Of a DNA stretch of 35,662 nt, positions 23,870 through 33,981 are shown one piece after another. Under the pieces are notes generated by a model. That model was given only the letters and a program-made list of their open reading frames with translations, ran no database searches and had not been told where the DNA came from. Both the position numbers and the translations under genes were made by a program. Origin of the DNA: Verrucomicrobiota bacterium. GTDB lineage: Bacteria > Verrucomicrobiota > Verrucomicrobiia > Limisphaerales > JACDHS01. Location of the stretch: assembly GCA_013820875.1 (NCBI GenBank), contig JACDHS010000044.1:1-35662 (forward strand). Direction: 5' to 3'. Each line of letters opens with the position of its first letter. The first letter of the stretch is position 1.

Positions 23870-24784
23870 ATGTATTCATTCTCTAGCTGCTGGAACTCTT
23901 ATCGTCACACCGATGGACGGGCGATGTTGCGTGAAATTCGGGATCTCGGTTTTGAATACGCCGAACTGAGCCACGGTATCCGCATCAGTCTTTTGCCTGG
24001 AATCCTCGAAGCGGTGGAGGCCGGTGAAATCAAAATCTCTTCCCTGCACAATTTTTGTCCGCTGCCGATTGGGGTGAATCAACCGGCGCCGAACCTGTTC
24101 CAGTTCTCCTCCATAGATCCGCGCGAACGTGAAAGTGCTTACAAGCATACGCTCCGCACGATCGAAACTGCCGCCCGGGTGAAAGCCCCCATTGTGGTGA
24201 TGCACATGGGAAGCATCGAAATGCGCGATTACACCGATCGTTTGCTCGACATGGTTGAAAAAGGGGAGAACAACTCTCCCAAATATGACAAGCTTTGCAG
24301 TGAACTGATGGAGAAGCGCGAGGAACGAAAAGAAAAGTTCGTCGAAAACACGGCCGCGATGTTGGAACGCCTTATCGAGCCGGCGGAAAAAGCTGGAGTC
24401 AAACTGGCCATCGAAAACCGCGAGGCGCTGGAGGAAATTCCATTTGAAAGCGATCTTTCACTTTTCTTCAAACGTTTCCCGAGTCCAAATGTCGTTTATT
24501 GGCATGATTGTGGACACGCACAGATCAAAGAAAACCTCGGATTCGTGCATCACCGGTTGCTATTGGAATCCATGAGCAAACGTTTGGCCGGTTTTCATGT
24601 GCATGATGTGAAATTTCCGCGCCGTGATCATTGTGTGCCGGGTGCCGGAACGATTGATTATGTGGCGCTGAAACCGTTGGTGAAACCGGAGCACATTAAA
24701 GTGTTCGAGCTCAGTCCGAGCGGGAAGTTGGATGAGGTGCAAGCTGGCATTGCGCACCTGAAAAGCATCTGGGGCGAGGAATAA
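23870..24784 (+). CDS. Sugar phosphate isomerase/epimerase-fold (AP endonuclease 2 type) protein
   Basis: 304 residues from the ATG at 23870 (MYSFSSCWNSYRHTDGRAML); the open frame allows a start 19 codons earlier, but that part reads through repeat-like intergenic DNA. The TIM-barrel pattern is clear: MLREIRDLGFEYAELSHG, ISSLHNF, PIVVMHMGS (metal His), VKLAIENRE (metal Glu), VVYWHDCGHAQI, LAGFHVHDVK, then the final IKVFELSPSG strand with Glu. These are the usual divalent metal ligands of the xylose-isomerase-like superfamily. The substrate cannot be deduced, and the neighbours are unrelated. It is probably cytoplasmic. Confidence 0.85.
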   Translation: MYSFSSCWNSYRHTDGRAMLREIRDLGFEYAELSHGIRISLLPGILEAVEAGEIKISSLHNFCPLPIGVNQPAPNLFQFSSIDPRERESAYKHTLRTIETAARVKAPIVVMHMGSIEMRDYTDRLLDMVEKGENNSPKYDKLCSELMEKREERKEKFVENTAAMLERLIEPAEKAGVKLAIENREALEEIPFESDLSLFFKRFPSPNVVYWHDCGHAQIKENLGFVHHRLLLESMSKRLAGFHVHDVKFPRRDHCVPGAGTIDYVALKPLVKPEHIKVFELSPSGKLDEVQAGIAHLKSIWGEE

Positions 24785-24883
24785 TTTACCCGCGAAATAC
24801 GCGAATGACGCGAAAAGCAAAAACTCTGAGGCGGGACTTCGTGGGGAAGCGCTTTCGTGATTGTTTAGGGCGTTCGCATATTG

Positions 24884-24905
24884 TCCTCTCCATCAAGGGA
24901 GAGGA
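24884..24905. repeat. REP-type hairpin
   Basis: TCCTCTCC-ATCAAG-GGAGAGGA: the same palindrome class as the REP units at 4939 and 14463, here single and without the GGGTGAGGG tail. It lies between the isomerase and the membrane-protein gene. CGCGAAATACGCGAATGACG just after the isomerase stop is a further repeat-like phrase that recurs near 35538. Confidence 0.6.
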
Positions 24906-24959
24906 TCTTGCCTCTGTTCCTTTCGCGTGTTCCGTGGGCGAACATTTTTGTGATCGAAC

Positions 24960-26072
24960 ATGAGTCGGCGGAAGAAAATTTGGAATGTCACCTGGCGGAT
25001 CGTGGTTTGCGCGATTCTGCTGGGTTGGATTTTCAATGCCATTTTCGTCAACGAAGCGAAACTGGTTGCGCCAGAACTCGGTATTGAGTGGGAGCAACTT
25101 TCAAAGATCGAGCAGTGGGAAACAGCCTGGCAGATCGGTCCACCGGAACTTTGGAAAACAGTATCGTCGGTGCAGCCTTTCCCGTTTGCGATTTCCGTTC
25201 TGCTGGTCGGCGTGACCATTTTGATCGGGGTTATTCGCTGGCGGATGGTTCTCGAAGTGCAGGGTTTGCACCTTTCCTTTGTGCGCACGACTGAAATCTC
25301 GTTCGTCGCCCATTTCTTCAATTCCTTTTTGCTCGGGTCAACGGGGGGCGATTTGATGAAAGCGTATTACGCAGCGCGTGAAACGCATCACAAGAAGACG
25401 GAAGCGGTGACGACTGTTTTTGTGGATCGGTTGGTGGGCCTTTGGACCATGCTCTTTTTTGCAGCGGTCATGATGCTGCCGAACCTGGGGTTATTGATGA
25501 AGTACGATCGTTTTGGTGCGGCTGCCTTGCTCATTCTCGGGATGTTCGGCGGTTGTTCCATTCTCCTGACACTCGCGTTCTGGGGTGGGGTTTCGAAACT
25601 GTGGCCGGCCGCGCGGCGTTATCTCCGGAAGATTCCCAAGGCAGAAATCTTCGAGCGTTCCCTCGATGCCTGCCGTCAATTTGGTCCGCACAAAAGTTTC
25701 CTGTGGAAATCGTTCGTTCTTTCAATGGCTTTGAACGCAATTGTTGTTCTGCAGGTGATCGCTCTTGCGAAAGGACTTGGGCTGGCCATTTCCCCGAAAG
25801 TACTCTTCATGATTGTGCCGATCATCATCTGCATTTCGGCATTGCCGATTACCCCAAGCGGCCTCGGTGTTCGTGAGAACCTCTTTGTCTTGATGTTAGC
25901 CGCGCCAGAGATTTACTGGATGGGCAGTGAGGTGGCACCGATGACGAGCCGCCTTTCTCTTTCCTTGTTGATGTTTGCCGGCAGCCTCTTTTGGAGCCTC
26001 GTCGGTGGTGTGGTGTATCTCTGCCTTCGGGAGAAACAGCATTTGCGGGAGATTGCCCAGGCGGAAGATTAG
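24960..26072 (+). CDS. LPG synthase transmembrane-region (flippase-like, UPF0104) protein
   Basis: 370 residues with about eight hydrophobic segments, starting at WRIVVCAILLGWIFNAIF. Family signatures are GSTGGDLMKAYY, VFVDRLVGLW and LPITPSGLGVRE. It corresponds to the membrane half of MprF and to stand-alone YbhN-like proteins (PF03706), which are thought to move lipids across the inner membrane. The soluble aminoacyl-transferase half of MprF is absent. An unusual extracytoplasmic loop (about residues 30-75) precedes the first conserved helix. It is followed by the response regulator gene after 132 bases. The transported lipid is unknown. Confidence 0.88.
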   Translation: MSRRKKIWNVTWRIVVCAILLGWIFNAIFVNEAKLVAPELGIEWEQLSKIEQWETAWQIGPPELWKTVSSVQPFPFAISVLLVGVTILIGVIRWRMVLEVQGLHLSFVRTTEISFVAHFFNSFLLGSTGGDLMKAYYAARETHHKKTEAVTTVFVDRLVGLWTMLFFAAVMMLPNLGLLMKYDRFGAAALLILGMFGGCSILLTLAFWGGVSKLWPAARRYLRKIPKAEIFERSLDACRQFGPHKSFLWKSFVLSMALNAIVVLQVIALAKGLGLAISPKVLFMIVPIIICISALPITPSGLGVRENLFVLMLAAPEIYWMGSEVAPMTSRLSLSLLMFAGSLFWSLVGGVVYLCLREKQHLREIAQAED

Positions 26073-26112
26073 TAGTGCGTGTTCAAAAAATCACGCAAGC
26101 CTCGCAGAAAAT

Positions 26113-26154
26113 GGGCGCCTTTCTTTGATGTGCTGCTGGCAGCACATTGCGCCC
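26113..26154. promoter_or_regulatory. Two-tier palindrome before the response-regulator gene
   Basis: ATGTGCTGC-TG-GCAGCACAT (9-bp perfect arms) is enclosed by outer arms GGGCGC and GCGCCC. It lies about 50 bases upstream of the regulator ATG and has no T-run, so operator or leader hairpin is more likely than terminator. Confidence 0.55.
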
Positions 26155-26204
26155 GAAAACTTTGCACTTTGAAGTTTTACCATTGAACTCCATCTTTAAT
26201 TCCC

Positions 26205-27656
26205 ATGGATAAGTTGCTCTTAATAGATGACGAAGCGGATGTGCAATATTCGTTTCGACGCATTTTCGAAGGAGCCGACATCGAGGTGACCACGGCGAGC
26301 GGCGGCGAAGAAGGGCTGAAGCTCATTCCTCAAATAAAGCCCGACCTGGTTCTGATGGATGTCCGAATGGGAGGGATCACCGGCCTGGAAACCTTGCGAA
26401 GGATCCGGCAATCGGACACGAAGATTCCAGTCATCCTGATGACTGCTTACGGCACCACCCAGACAGCCATCGAAGCAATGAAGCTTGGTGCGTATGATTA
26501 TTTGCTCAAGCCGTTCGATGTCCCGAAGTTGAAGGAGCTTGTCGTCAATGCATTGAAAGCATCTCGCGACATGAAACAGGTGGTTTCGTATCAACCGTTG
26601 CTTGATTCAGAGGATTATGCGCTGGGGATTATCGGACGGAGTGAGCCGATGCAGAATGTTTTCAAGCTCATTGGACAACTGGCAGTGAGCGATGCAACGG
26701 CTTTGATCACCGGCGAAAGTGGCACCGGCAAGGAGCTTGTCGCTCGTGCGATTTATCATCATAGCCGACGCAGCAATCAAACGTTTCTTGCCATCAATTG
26801 CGCGGCGATTCCGGAGAATCTTTTGGAAAGCGAATTGTTCGGGCACGAACGCGGCTCGTTCACCGGGGCAACCAACCAGCGCATCGGGAAGTTTGAGCAA
26901 TGCAACGGAGGCACCATTTTCCTGGATGAAATCGGCGACATGAGTTTGCCAACGCAGGCGAAGATATTGCGTGTTCTGCAGAACGGCACCTTTGAACGCG
27001 TTGGCGGGAACCAGGCAATCACAGTGGATGTCCGGGTGATTGCCGCGACGAACAAGCCGCTGGAACAGGCGGTTGCCAAACGTGAGTTTCGCGAGGATTT
27101 ATTTTACCGTTTGAACGTTGTTCGCATTGCGTTGCCAGCATTGCGTGAGCGCCGTAGCGACATCCGGTTGCTGGTGGATTATTTCCTCAAAAAAATCGGT
27201 GAAACCCACAAGCTCGGCCGCAAAGCATTTGCTCCCCTGGCGGTTGCTGCCTTGGAAAACTATGATTGGCCGGGTAACGTGCGTGAGTTGGAAAATGTGG
27301 TCCAGCGATCCATGGTCGTCGCGAAGAGTGACGTCATTCTGCCTCAGGATCTTGCGCCTGAATTCTGTGTCAGAAGCGCGGGTAAACCTGTTGAAAGAAC
27401 TGAAGCGGCCGCTTCGACGATTACTGCTTCAGAACCAAATAGCTTTTCAACTATCGCAGAACAATTGTTTCGTCTGGCCCGGGCAGATACGACTTTGAAA
27501 GTCATTCCTGCTGTCGAACGAGAATTGATTGTTGCCGCCTTGAAAGAAACGAAAGGCAACCAGGTGCAGTCTGCGAAGCTTCTGGGGATTACGCGCGCGA
27601 CATTGCGTAAGCGGATGGAAAAATTCAAAATCCGCCAGGAACTTTCAATTCAGTAG
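26205..27656 (+). CDS. NtrC-family sigma-54-dependent response regulator
   Basis: 483 residues in three standard parts. Receiver domain: acidic Asp8/Asp9, phosphoacceptor Asp52 in LVLMDVRMGG, and KPFDVPKL with the conserved Lys. Sigma-54 AAA+ domain: Walker A GESGTGKE (170-177), GSFTGA loop (217-222, in place of GAFTGA), Walker B GGTIFLDEIGDM, and the R-finger region DLFYRLNVV. Fis-type HTH at the C-terminus: LKETKGNQVQSAKLLGITRA. It activates sigma-54 promoters after phosphorylation. No histidine kinase gene adjoins it, so it is an orphan here. Ser for Ala in the loop occurs in functional members of the family. Confidence 0.95.
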   Translation: MDKLLLIDDEADVQYSFRRIFEGADIEVTTASGGEEGLKLIPQIKPDLVLMDVRMGGITGLETLRRIRQSDTKIPVILMTAYGTTQTAIEAMKLGAYDYLLKPFDVPKLKELVVNALKASRDMKQVVSYQPLLDSEDYALGIIGRSEPMQNVFKLIGQLAVSDATALITGESGTGKELVARAIYHHSRRSNQTFLAINCAAIPENLLESELFGHERGSFTGATNQRIGKFEQCNGGTIFLDEIGDMSLPTQAKILRVLQNGTFERVGGNQAITVDVRVIAATNKPLEQAVAKREFREDLFYRLNVVRIALPALRERRSDIRLLVDYFLKKIGETHKLGRKAFAPLAVAALENYDWPGNVRELENVVQRSMVVAKSDVILPQDLAPEFCVRSAGKPVERTEAAASTITASEPNSFSTIAEQLFRLARADTTLKVIPAVERELIVAALKETKGNQVQSAKLLGITRATLRKRMEKFKIRQELSIQ

Positions 27657-27672
27657 AGCCTCCGTTCGCTGA

Positions 27673-30600
27673 TCAGGGCAGGACGAGGATACGATAGAAT
27701 CTCTGCTCTGCTCCGAAGAAGAATTCAGTCAGCGAAGCGACTGTTCCTTGAGCAACCACATCTTCCAAATCTTCCCAGTTTGTGGGCTGCAAAGTGGTTG
27801 CATATTGGACGCGATAGCTGCGTCCAGGAATGGCAGACCAGTTAATCGTTATTTCATTTTCCAAAAGTTCCACCGTTTGTATGACGGGAGAAGCCAGCAC
27901 AATGACCGCGAACGTTTCGGATGCGGCGAGCGCTGGCGATCCATTGTCTTGCACGCGAACGGTTACCATGTTTGTGCTGCCGACCGGGGCTGCGATGTTT
28001 GGCCAGGTGAAAAGGCCGGAAGATGAATCGATGCCGGCTCCGGAAGGTGGCGTCCCGAGCAGGCTGAACGTGAGAATGTTTGCGGGAATATCATTATCCA
28101 CGGCGGTAATCGGCAGAGTCAAAGATGAACTTGCATAGACGAACTGGTCCGCAATCGGCGACAGCACGGGCACACTGTTCACTTCCGAAACAAAAACAAG
28201 GAACGTCCGTGTTGCGCTTAGATTCGGCAGACCATCATCCGTCACGCGGACGACGATGGTGTTGGTGCCGGGACCTTGTGCTTCCGTTGGCGTCCATGTG
28301 AACGAACCTGTCGCCGGATGGATGCTTGCTCCCTGGGGCGCACTGTCGAGAGTGAAGATCAAGCCATTGGTCGGAAGATCGTTATCCGTTGCACTCGCAA
28401 AAAACGAGAGGGTCGTCAGTTCATCGATTGTCTGATTTGAAATGACGGAGAGCAGGGGAGTTGTGTTCACTTCGTTGACGGTCACCGTAAACGTCCTTGT
28501 CTCATTGATTTCCACGCCATCGGTTGCATTAACCTCAATGATATAAACACCGGGACCTTGCGTTTCAGTTGGCGTCCAGGAGAACACGCCAGTGTCAGGA
28601 TCGATGCTTGCGCCTGCCGGAGCGTTCGTAAGAGTGAAAGCGAGTTGGTTTGTATGATCGGCTTGCGCGGTAAACGTGAGAAGGGAACCTTCATTCACTG
28701 TCTTGTTCGAAATGGGCGAGAGGATGTAATCATCATCGAGAATGGTGCAGGTCGCTTCAGCGCGAGCAAGCCCGGCAAATTGCGGATTGCTGAAGGAGAT
28801 GGAAAAGGTCTCGTGCTCCTCGAAATCCGTGTCTCCTATGATCAAGACCTCAATCGTCTGGTTGGTTTCACCGGGTTGAAACTGAATGACGCCGTTCGTT
28901 TCCACAAAGTCCTCCCCGGCAACCGCTGAACCATTGATAGTTGTGAAATCAACTGTCACAACGTCGGGACTCGGTATGGACAAGATCAACGTGAAAATAG
29001 CTGTGGTGAAACCGGAATGACCTTCCGCCAAAGAAATGTCTTCCACAGAAATGGTCGGCATCGTCTCGAACTCCCAGATCGGACTGCTGGCCTCCCCGAG
29101 TCTTCGTGAAACGATTTTCCAAAAATATCTGGTGAACGGATCAGACACCGGCAAATCCCAGAATAGATTAGTGGTGCTGCCAAGAAATTCCGACACATCA
29201 AGCGAGGCATTCGTGCCGAAATAAACATCGTATGTGGTTTCCGGAGGACTCGCCGTGCGAACGCTGATTTCGTCCAGAAGGACAGTCAGGCCGGGCTCGG
29301 TGGTTTGAGTCACAAATGCAAGCCGCACGGCCGTTCCACGATATTGTGAAACGTTGAACGTCCGCTCTGTCCAATCTGTCGTGGATTGAAAATCCGGGGA
29401 CGTGGAAAAAAGCACCGTGAGCACCGCGTTGTTTGTGTTGCGCAGTTCGACTCGGAACTGGTGGTTGGCAGCGAACGAGCTCGAAACATTATGAATGAGA
29501 TCAGCCCAACTGACCGTCACCACTTCAATGTCAGGAAGTTCGACTTGTCGAACCAGTGTTTGCGTTCCGGCATTCGTCTGAGTTCCAACCAGCGCGAACT
29601 GACCTGCGAAAGGCGCAAACGCAGAGTCACCGTAGCTGCCTGAAAAAACGTTAAAACTATTGTTCCCATCCGTTTGCAGAGTCCAGCCGGCAAGTGTTCC
29701 CGATTCGAAGTTGCCATTAATGAGTTGTTCGATGCCTTCGCCGGGGGATGGATCCCATTCCAGATTTACTGTCACAGGATTGTCCAAAGATAAATGCGCA
29801 GGACGCGGATTACTGACGGGCAGGGGAGTTTCGTCATCTTCAACGGTGATTGTTTTCTGGTCACTGACGAAGTCAGCAGAGTAAGCAGTGACCTGGGCTG
29901 ATTGCGGTCCATCGAGAATTGAATCGTCACCGACGGTAATGTTGAAGGTGACAAATTTACTCCCTGCCGGAATCACAACAACCTCAGGAACAGAAACTTC
30001 AGTCGGCGAATCGGAAGTCAACCCGATGACCAGATCTTCCGGCCATGTTCCAGAAATATGAACACTGCCGGCTTGTGGCAAAGTTCCGTTTCCTTCGCGC
30101 ACTACGGTTGGCAATTTCAGGCGGAGATTGCGATTTTCATCATCGAGAATAAACAGAGTTCCAATTCCTTCCACCCAACCCGCGACATTCGCAGTGACAG
30201 TGACAACCGAGTGGCCGTCAATGACTTCATTATCCAGGACTGTCGCATTGAAACTGGCAAAACTTTCGCCGGCAGGGATTACGACAGAAGAATCAACCGT
30301 CAATCGCGATGGATTCAGTGATTGCAGTTGAACCTCCACATCGGCTGCCGCGGCTGAATCCTGGATGAAAACGGTTCCAGAAATGAGTCCCTCTCCTTCT
30401 GTTATAAAATCCGGGAATATTACAGCTAGAACAGCCTCCTCATTATCATCAATTCTCATTGTGGCTCGCCCATTTTGGTAGCCGCCAGCCACTGCCGTGA
30501 TCGTCACGGGTTGGGTGCCATCCAGAAACTCGTCATCCACGATCGTAATATCGAAGGCAACACTCGTCTGTTCGGCAGGTAAAATGACTTGCAGCGGAAC

Positions 30601-33600
30601 GGTAGCCTGCGAGTTGTCGCTGGAGAACAGGTTGACTGTGAGGTTCGTCGTGAGAGGCTCATGAATGCTGACCTGTCCGTTGACTATTCCATCGGATTCA
30701 GAAACCAAAGCGGGAACCCAGACCTGTATCGCGGGAGCACATTCCGGATAGCTGCTGAAATCACTTTCCACAAAGGACGCTGGAACTCCTGTGCCGCGCG
30801 ATAATCCCACGACTCCATTGCGCGTTTCCAATGCCAGGTAAGTGATGCGAATGCGGCTGTCGAAAAATAATTCAATTTGGAAACTGTTGGTCCTGAACGT
30901 GCCATACTCCGCCACATTTAAATAAGTGACCGCAATACGATTGGTGAATGCTTTCCACGAAACACTGTTCGTCGGTGGCACCAGGTCGGTGAACAAAGCT
31001 GAAATACGCGGAAGCGTGAAATGCGCGTCAGATGTGTCGACATACGTGTCATCGCCGGACCCGAAGGTAATATAACCATTGCTGCCGATAAACAGTTCGA
31101 TGGCCGAATTGCCGTAGAACGACACGTTTGCAGGGAGAGTTATCTTTTCAAATTCATCGTCGCCAAGCGGTAATAATGTGCCGCCGGTGGGATCCGAGTA
31201 AAAATCTGTCACTGTCTCGGCGCAGACCGAATAAAAGCTGTTCGAATCATCCGGCGTGAAGGTGAAGCTCTGGTGGCCCAAATCAAAATCATTCACCTCA
31301 AATAATTCGGTAAAGCTATCTGGTTGGCCGATCCTCAGGATGAAACGGCGGGTTTGCGCAATCTCCGTTGTTTCGTTCATGAACACAACGATGTTGGTGT
31401 AGAGACCACTCGGCAGGTTGCCTGCCACTGATTGTTTGATGGAAATTGCCACGTCAAGGCCGTTACTGGCTGTCAATGTTCCGCCACTGGAAGAAGCATT
31501 CAGCCAACTGGCAAGATCCTGAATGCTCCACGTAATGGTTTGCGGGCTGATGTTGCTTAACGCGTAGGTTTGCAGATTCGGAACGAATGGACCTCCGCTG
31601 GGGCCACTCGAAATCAGGCCTGCTTTGGGCTCAATTGAGAGGCTGTCCGGCATCGCAAATGATTCCACCACACCGATGGTTTTGTTGCTGTCAGGTGAAC
31701 TCGCGAAGAATCCCATCCCACGTTTGGCGAATGCTGCCCAAAGTTCCGGATGATTCGCTCCGTCGTTATTGACTTGATCCGCCTTCAGGATCGCATCCCG
31801 CGACTGCAGAAAGTTTGGATTGGGCGGACAGAGTTTCATGCCGTCGGTGACCAGTTGGAGGATGAGGTTGTTGCCGATGGAGAACCCGTGTTTCGTGATC
31901 AAGTTCGCGCGCGCCTCCCAGAGGGCCGCGCACCAAATCTCCCCCTGGTTATGGACAGCGTCCGCATTGCCGGCAATGGTTGCATTCAACGTGGCGCGCG
32001 GCACGGACGGATAGGTTCCCAATTGATTCTGATCAATGTCCTTGAAGGTGAGCGGGTTCTTCGCAAGGTCGGTGGAGTAGGGGTAACGTCGCGCGCCGTA
32101 GTAGTAATTGAATTCAAATGAAGCCGGGAAAAGTTTTCGCGCCACATACGCTCCAAAAGGATAGCTCGCGTGGACATCATTGGTAGGGCTGCTGAGCAGG
32201 GCGAGCGCATAAAAGTCAGACCATCCTTCTCCCATGCCGCGACTCTGCAATTTCGTCATTCCCATGCCGCCGCCGACGAGACGGTCGCTTAGTCCGTGGG
32301 TGTATTCGTGCAGGACAATCTGGGCATCCAATGCTGGATCCAGGTCCGGTTCGGATCCTGACCGGGTGTAAATAAATAGCTGCATGCGCCCGGGGATACC
32401 ATCCGGCGGCGCGGAAAAGTTCGCGTTGTTGCGGGAAACGCCATTGTAATTGTCCTGTGCATCCGCCTGCACCGCATCTCCGCCGAAACCGCCCTGACTC
32501 GAATTGGTTTGCTGAAAATTCCCTGCCTCCTCGGTGAACCCGAGTTCGTAGAGTTTGTCGTGCATCCAGTTGCACCAGTAAAAGAGTTGGACTACCGAGG
32601 CGTCACCGTAGGTTGCCGGTGATTGCCCCAGATCCAGTGCCGGATCAAAAACCCGGAATGGCGAACCCTCCGGACGTGGCAGATCGGGGAAATCATCACC
32701 AGAACGATCCAGGTGTGCCTCCACATTGTTGCCGATGGTTTCGTTTACCCCCTCATTGATCCAACCGAATGGCGAAGCATTGGTGCTGATCGCGCTGAAA
32801 GTCACCAGTTCACGCGCGACCACGGGCGGTTGATTGGTAATGGGGGACGAATGTCCCGGCGACATCGGCGTGGGGCTCTCGACTGTGAAAACGTTGTAAG
32901 TTACATCGCTGCTATGGCGCGTTAAACCACGGCGAACGAGCACCTCCCCATTCTGCGCATCCACCAGCAACAGGAACATGTCGCTATGTTCCGGACGTGT
33001 TAAAATAACCTGCCAGCAGAGCCGCAACTCATTGGCATGGATCGGCAGCCAAACGAGTTCAGCATACGTTTTACCCGGCAGCTTTGCGGATCGAAACGTC
33101 TGTCGGCGCGGTTCATTCGCTGTCGCACCCAGTGCCTCGATTCCTTCCGCTGCAATCTCTTCCCCCACATTCGCCGCGGCGTTTGCAATCGCGCGTTTTG
33201 CGGATACCGGAGGTTTCGCCAGGAGGTTTTTCCGATCTTTCACTCCGCGATCAGCCGCGTTGACCGGATTGGAAACGAACCGGCTCGAAACATTCACCAG
33301 TTCTTCATCTTTGGTGACGTGAGAGATAAAGAGCGCTTCAAAAATGGGGATGCCATCCAATTCCTGCTGCCAGACAGTGGTTTTCAGTCCGTTATGTTGG
33401 GTGGTGTAATCTCGTTTTACCGTCGCATCCTGCAACGCTTCCGGCCCATGACCGAACAATTCCTTGTGCTCGCGAAGAAAAGCCCTGGTGACCCGGTGCT
33501 CCTCATTTTTACCTGCAATGCCATTGGTGGAAAGACCCCGTCCCACACCGTGTTTGCCGGAAAGAAAGCCGCTCCGTGAGGAAATTGATCTCGGCGCCCC

Positions 33601-33810
33601 GGTGATCTCATCCAACTCGATCTGCGCATCAGGAAGGTTGCCTTTTAGACGTTCAGATGCCGCCTTTTTTCCCGGCAGGAGTTGGGTGACCTTTGCCTTA
33701 CGCTTGTCGAGGTCCGGCAGCTCGTCATCGTGCGAATGTTGAAAGCCTGAAACCTGCAGGACTGGCAGCAGTCCGCAAAGCAAAACCAACAAAAACTCCA
33801 GGCGCTTCAT
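27673..33810 (-). CDS. Giant secreted M36 (fungalysin) metallopeptidase with Calx-beta and Ig-like repeats
   Basis: About 2045 residues from the ATG at 33810, which opens a clean signal peptide (MKRLEFLLVLLCGLLPVLQV); the frame runs 28 codons further without a signal. Order: an FTP-type propeptide (about 60-250); an M36 catalytic domain with HEYTH (His501, Glu502, His505) and the third ligand Glu528 in GEGWSDFYA; a beta-rich spacer with a DDSNSFYSV block; three Calx-beta repeats (about 1020-1330); a MAM/carbohydrate-binding-like jelly roll (NGNFESGTLAGW, about 1355-1530); a further Calx-beta (about 1590-1690); three putative-Ig/cadherin-like repeats (TFTWTPTEAQGPG type); and a C-terminal beta domain ending RSYRVQYATTL...FYRILVLP, seen in many Verrucomicrobia secreted proteins. 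Probably a surface or secreted protease with adhesive tail. Confidence 0.92.
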   Translation of the reverse strand: MKRLEFLLVLLCGLLPVLQVSGFQHSHDDELPDLDKRKAKVTQLLPGKKAASERLKGNLPDAQIELDEITGAPRSISSRSGFLSGKHGVGRGLSTNGIAGKNEEHRVTRAFLREHKELFGHGPEALQDATVKRDYTTQHNGLKTTVWQQELDGIPIFEALFISHVTKDEELVNVSSRFVSNPVNAADRGVKDRKNLLAKPPVSAKRAIANAAANVGEEIAAEGIEALGATANEPRRQTFRSAKLPGKTYAELVWLPIHANELRLCWQVILTRPEHSDMFLLLVDAQNGEVLVRRGLTRHSSDVTYNVFTVESPTPMSPGHSSPITNQPPVVARELVTFSAISTNASPFGWINEGVNETIGNNVEAHLDRSGDDFPDLPRPEGSPFRVFDPALDLGQSPATYGDASVVQLFYWCNWMHDKLYELGFTEEAGNFQQTNSSQGGFGGDAVQADAQDNYNGVSRNNANFSAPPDGIPGRMQLFIYTRSGSEPDLDPALDAQIVLHEYTHGLSDRLVGGGMGMTKLQSRGMGEGWSDFYALALLSSPTNDVHASYPFGAYVARKLFPASFEFNYYYGARRYPYSTDLAKNPLTFKDIDQNQLGTYPSVPRATLNATIAGNADAVHNQGEIWCAALWEARANLITKHGFSIGNNLILQLVTDGMKLCPPNPNFLQSRDAILKADQVNNDGANHPELWAAFAKRGMGFFASSPDSNKTIGVVESFAMPDSLSIEPKAGLISSGPSGGPFVPNLQTYALSNISPQTITWSIQDLASWLNASSSGGTLTASNGLDVAISIKQSVAGNLPSGLYTNIVVFMNETTEIAQTRRFILRIGQPDSFTELFEVNDFDLGHQSFTFTPDDSNSFYSVCAETVTDFYSDPTGGTLLPLGDDEFEKITLPANVSFYGNSAIELFIGSNGYITFGSGDDTYVDTSDAHFTLPRISALFTDLVPPTNSVSWKAFTNRIAVTYLNVAEYGTFRTNSFQIELFFDSRIRITYLALETRNGVVGLSRGTGVPASFVESDFSSYPECAPAIQVWVPALVSESDGIVNGQVSIHEPLTTNLTVNLFSSDNSQATVPLQVILPAEQTSVAFDITIVDDEFLDGTQPVTITAVAGGYQNGRATMRIDDNEEAVLAVIFPDFITEGEGLISGTVFIQDSAAAADVEVQLQSLNPSRLTVDSSVVIPAGESFASFNATVLDNEVIDGHSVVTVTANVAGWVEGIGTLFILDDENRNLRLKLPTVVREGNGTLPQAGSVHISGTWPEDLVIGLTSDSPTEVSVPEVVVIPAGSKFVTFNITVGDDSILDGPQSAQVTAYSADFVSDQKTITVEDDETPLPVSNPRPAHLSLDNPVTVNLEWDPSPGEGIEQLINGNFESGTLAGWTLQTDGNNSFNVFSGSYGDSAFAPFAGQFALVGTQTNAGTQTLVRQVELPDIEVVTVSWADLIHNVSSSFAANHQFRVELRNTNNAVLTVLFSTSPDFQSTTDWTERTFNVSQYRGTAVRLAFVTQTTEPGLTVLLDEISVRTASPPETTYDVYFGTNASLDVSEFLGSTTNLFWDLPVSDPFTRYFWKIVSRRLGEASSPIWEFETMPTISVEDISLAEGHSGFTTAIFTLILSIPSPDVVTVDFTTINGSAVAGEDFVETNGVIQFQPGETNQTIEVLIIGDTDFEEHETFSISFSNPQFAGLARAEATCTILDDDYILSPISNKTVNEGSLLTFTAQADHTNQLAFTLTNAPAGASIDPDTGVFSWTPTETQGPGVYIIEVNATDGVEINETRTFTVTVNEVNTTPLLSVISNQTIDELTTLSFFASATDNDLPTNGLIFTLDSAPQGASIHPATGSFTWTPTEAQGPGTNTIVVRVTDDGLPNLSATRTFLVFVSEVNSVPVLSPIADQFVYASSSLTLPITAVDNDIPANILTFSLLGTPPSGAGIDSSSGLFTWPNIAAPVGSTNMVTVRVQDNGSPALAASETFAVIVLASPVIQTVELLENEITINWSAIPGRSYRVQYATTLQPTNWEDLEDVVAQGTVASLTEFFFGAEQRFYRILVLP

Positions 33811-33981
33811 TATGTGAGTCTTAGCATTGGAGTATAGGTAAATCCACCCCCCTGCGGCAATGTTCTTTATAAGACAACTCCCAGCCCAAAACATTCAACG
33901 GATGCCCCGAAAATCTGCGGGCAGCTCAAGATTCAGTTCCCGGAGCGTTTCTCCTGAACTTCCTCATATCGATTCCGCGCA

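Noticed and set aside
26137-26151. TGGCAGCACATTGC as a sigma-54 promoter
   Set aside because: The spacing between GG and GC is one base short and the bases are part of a palindrome.
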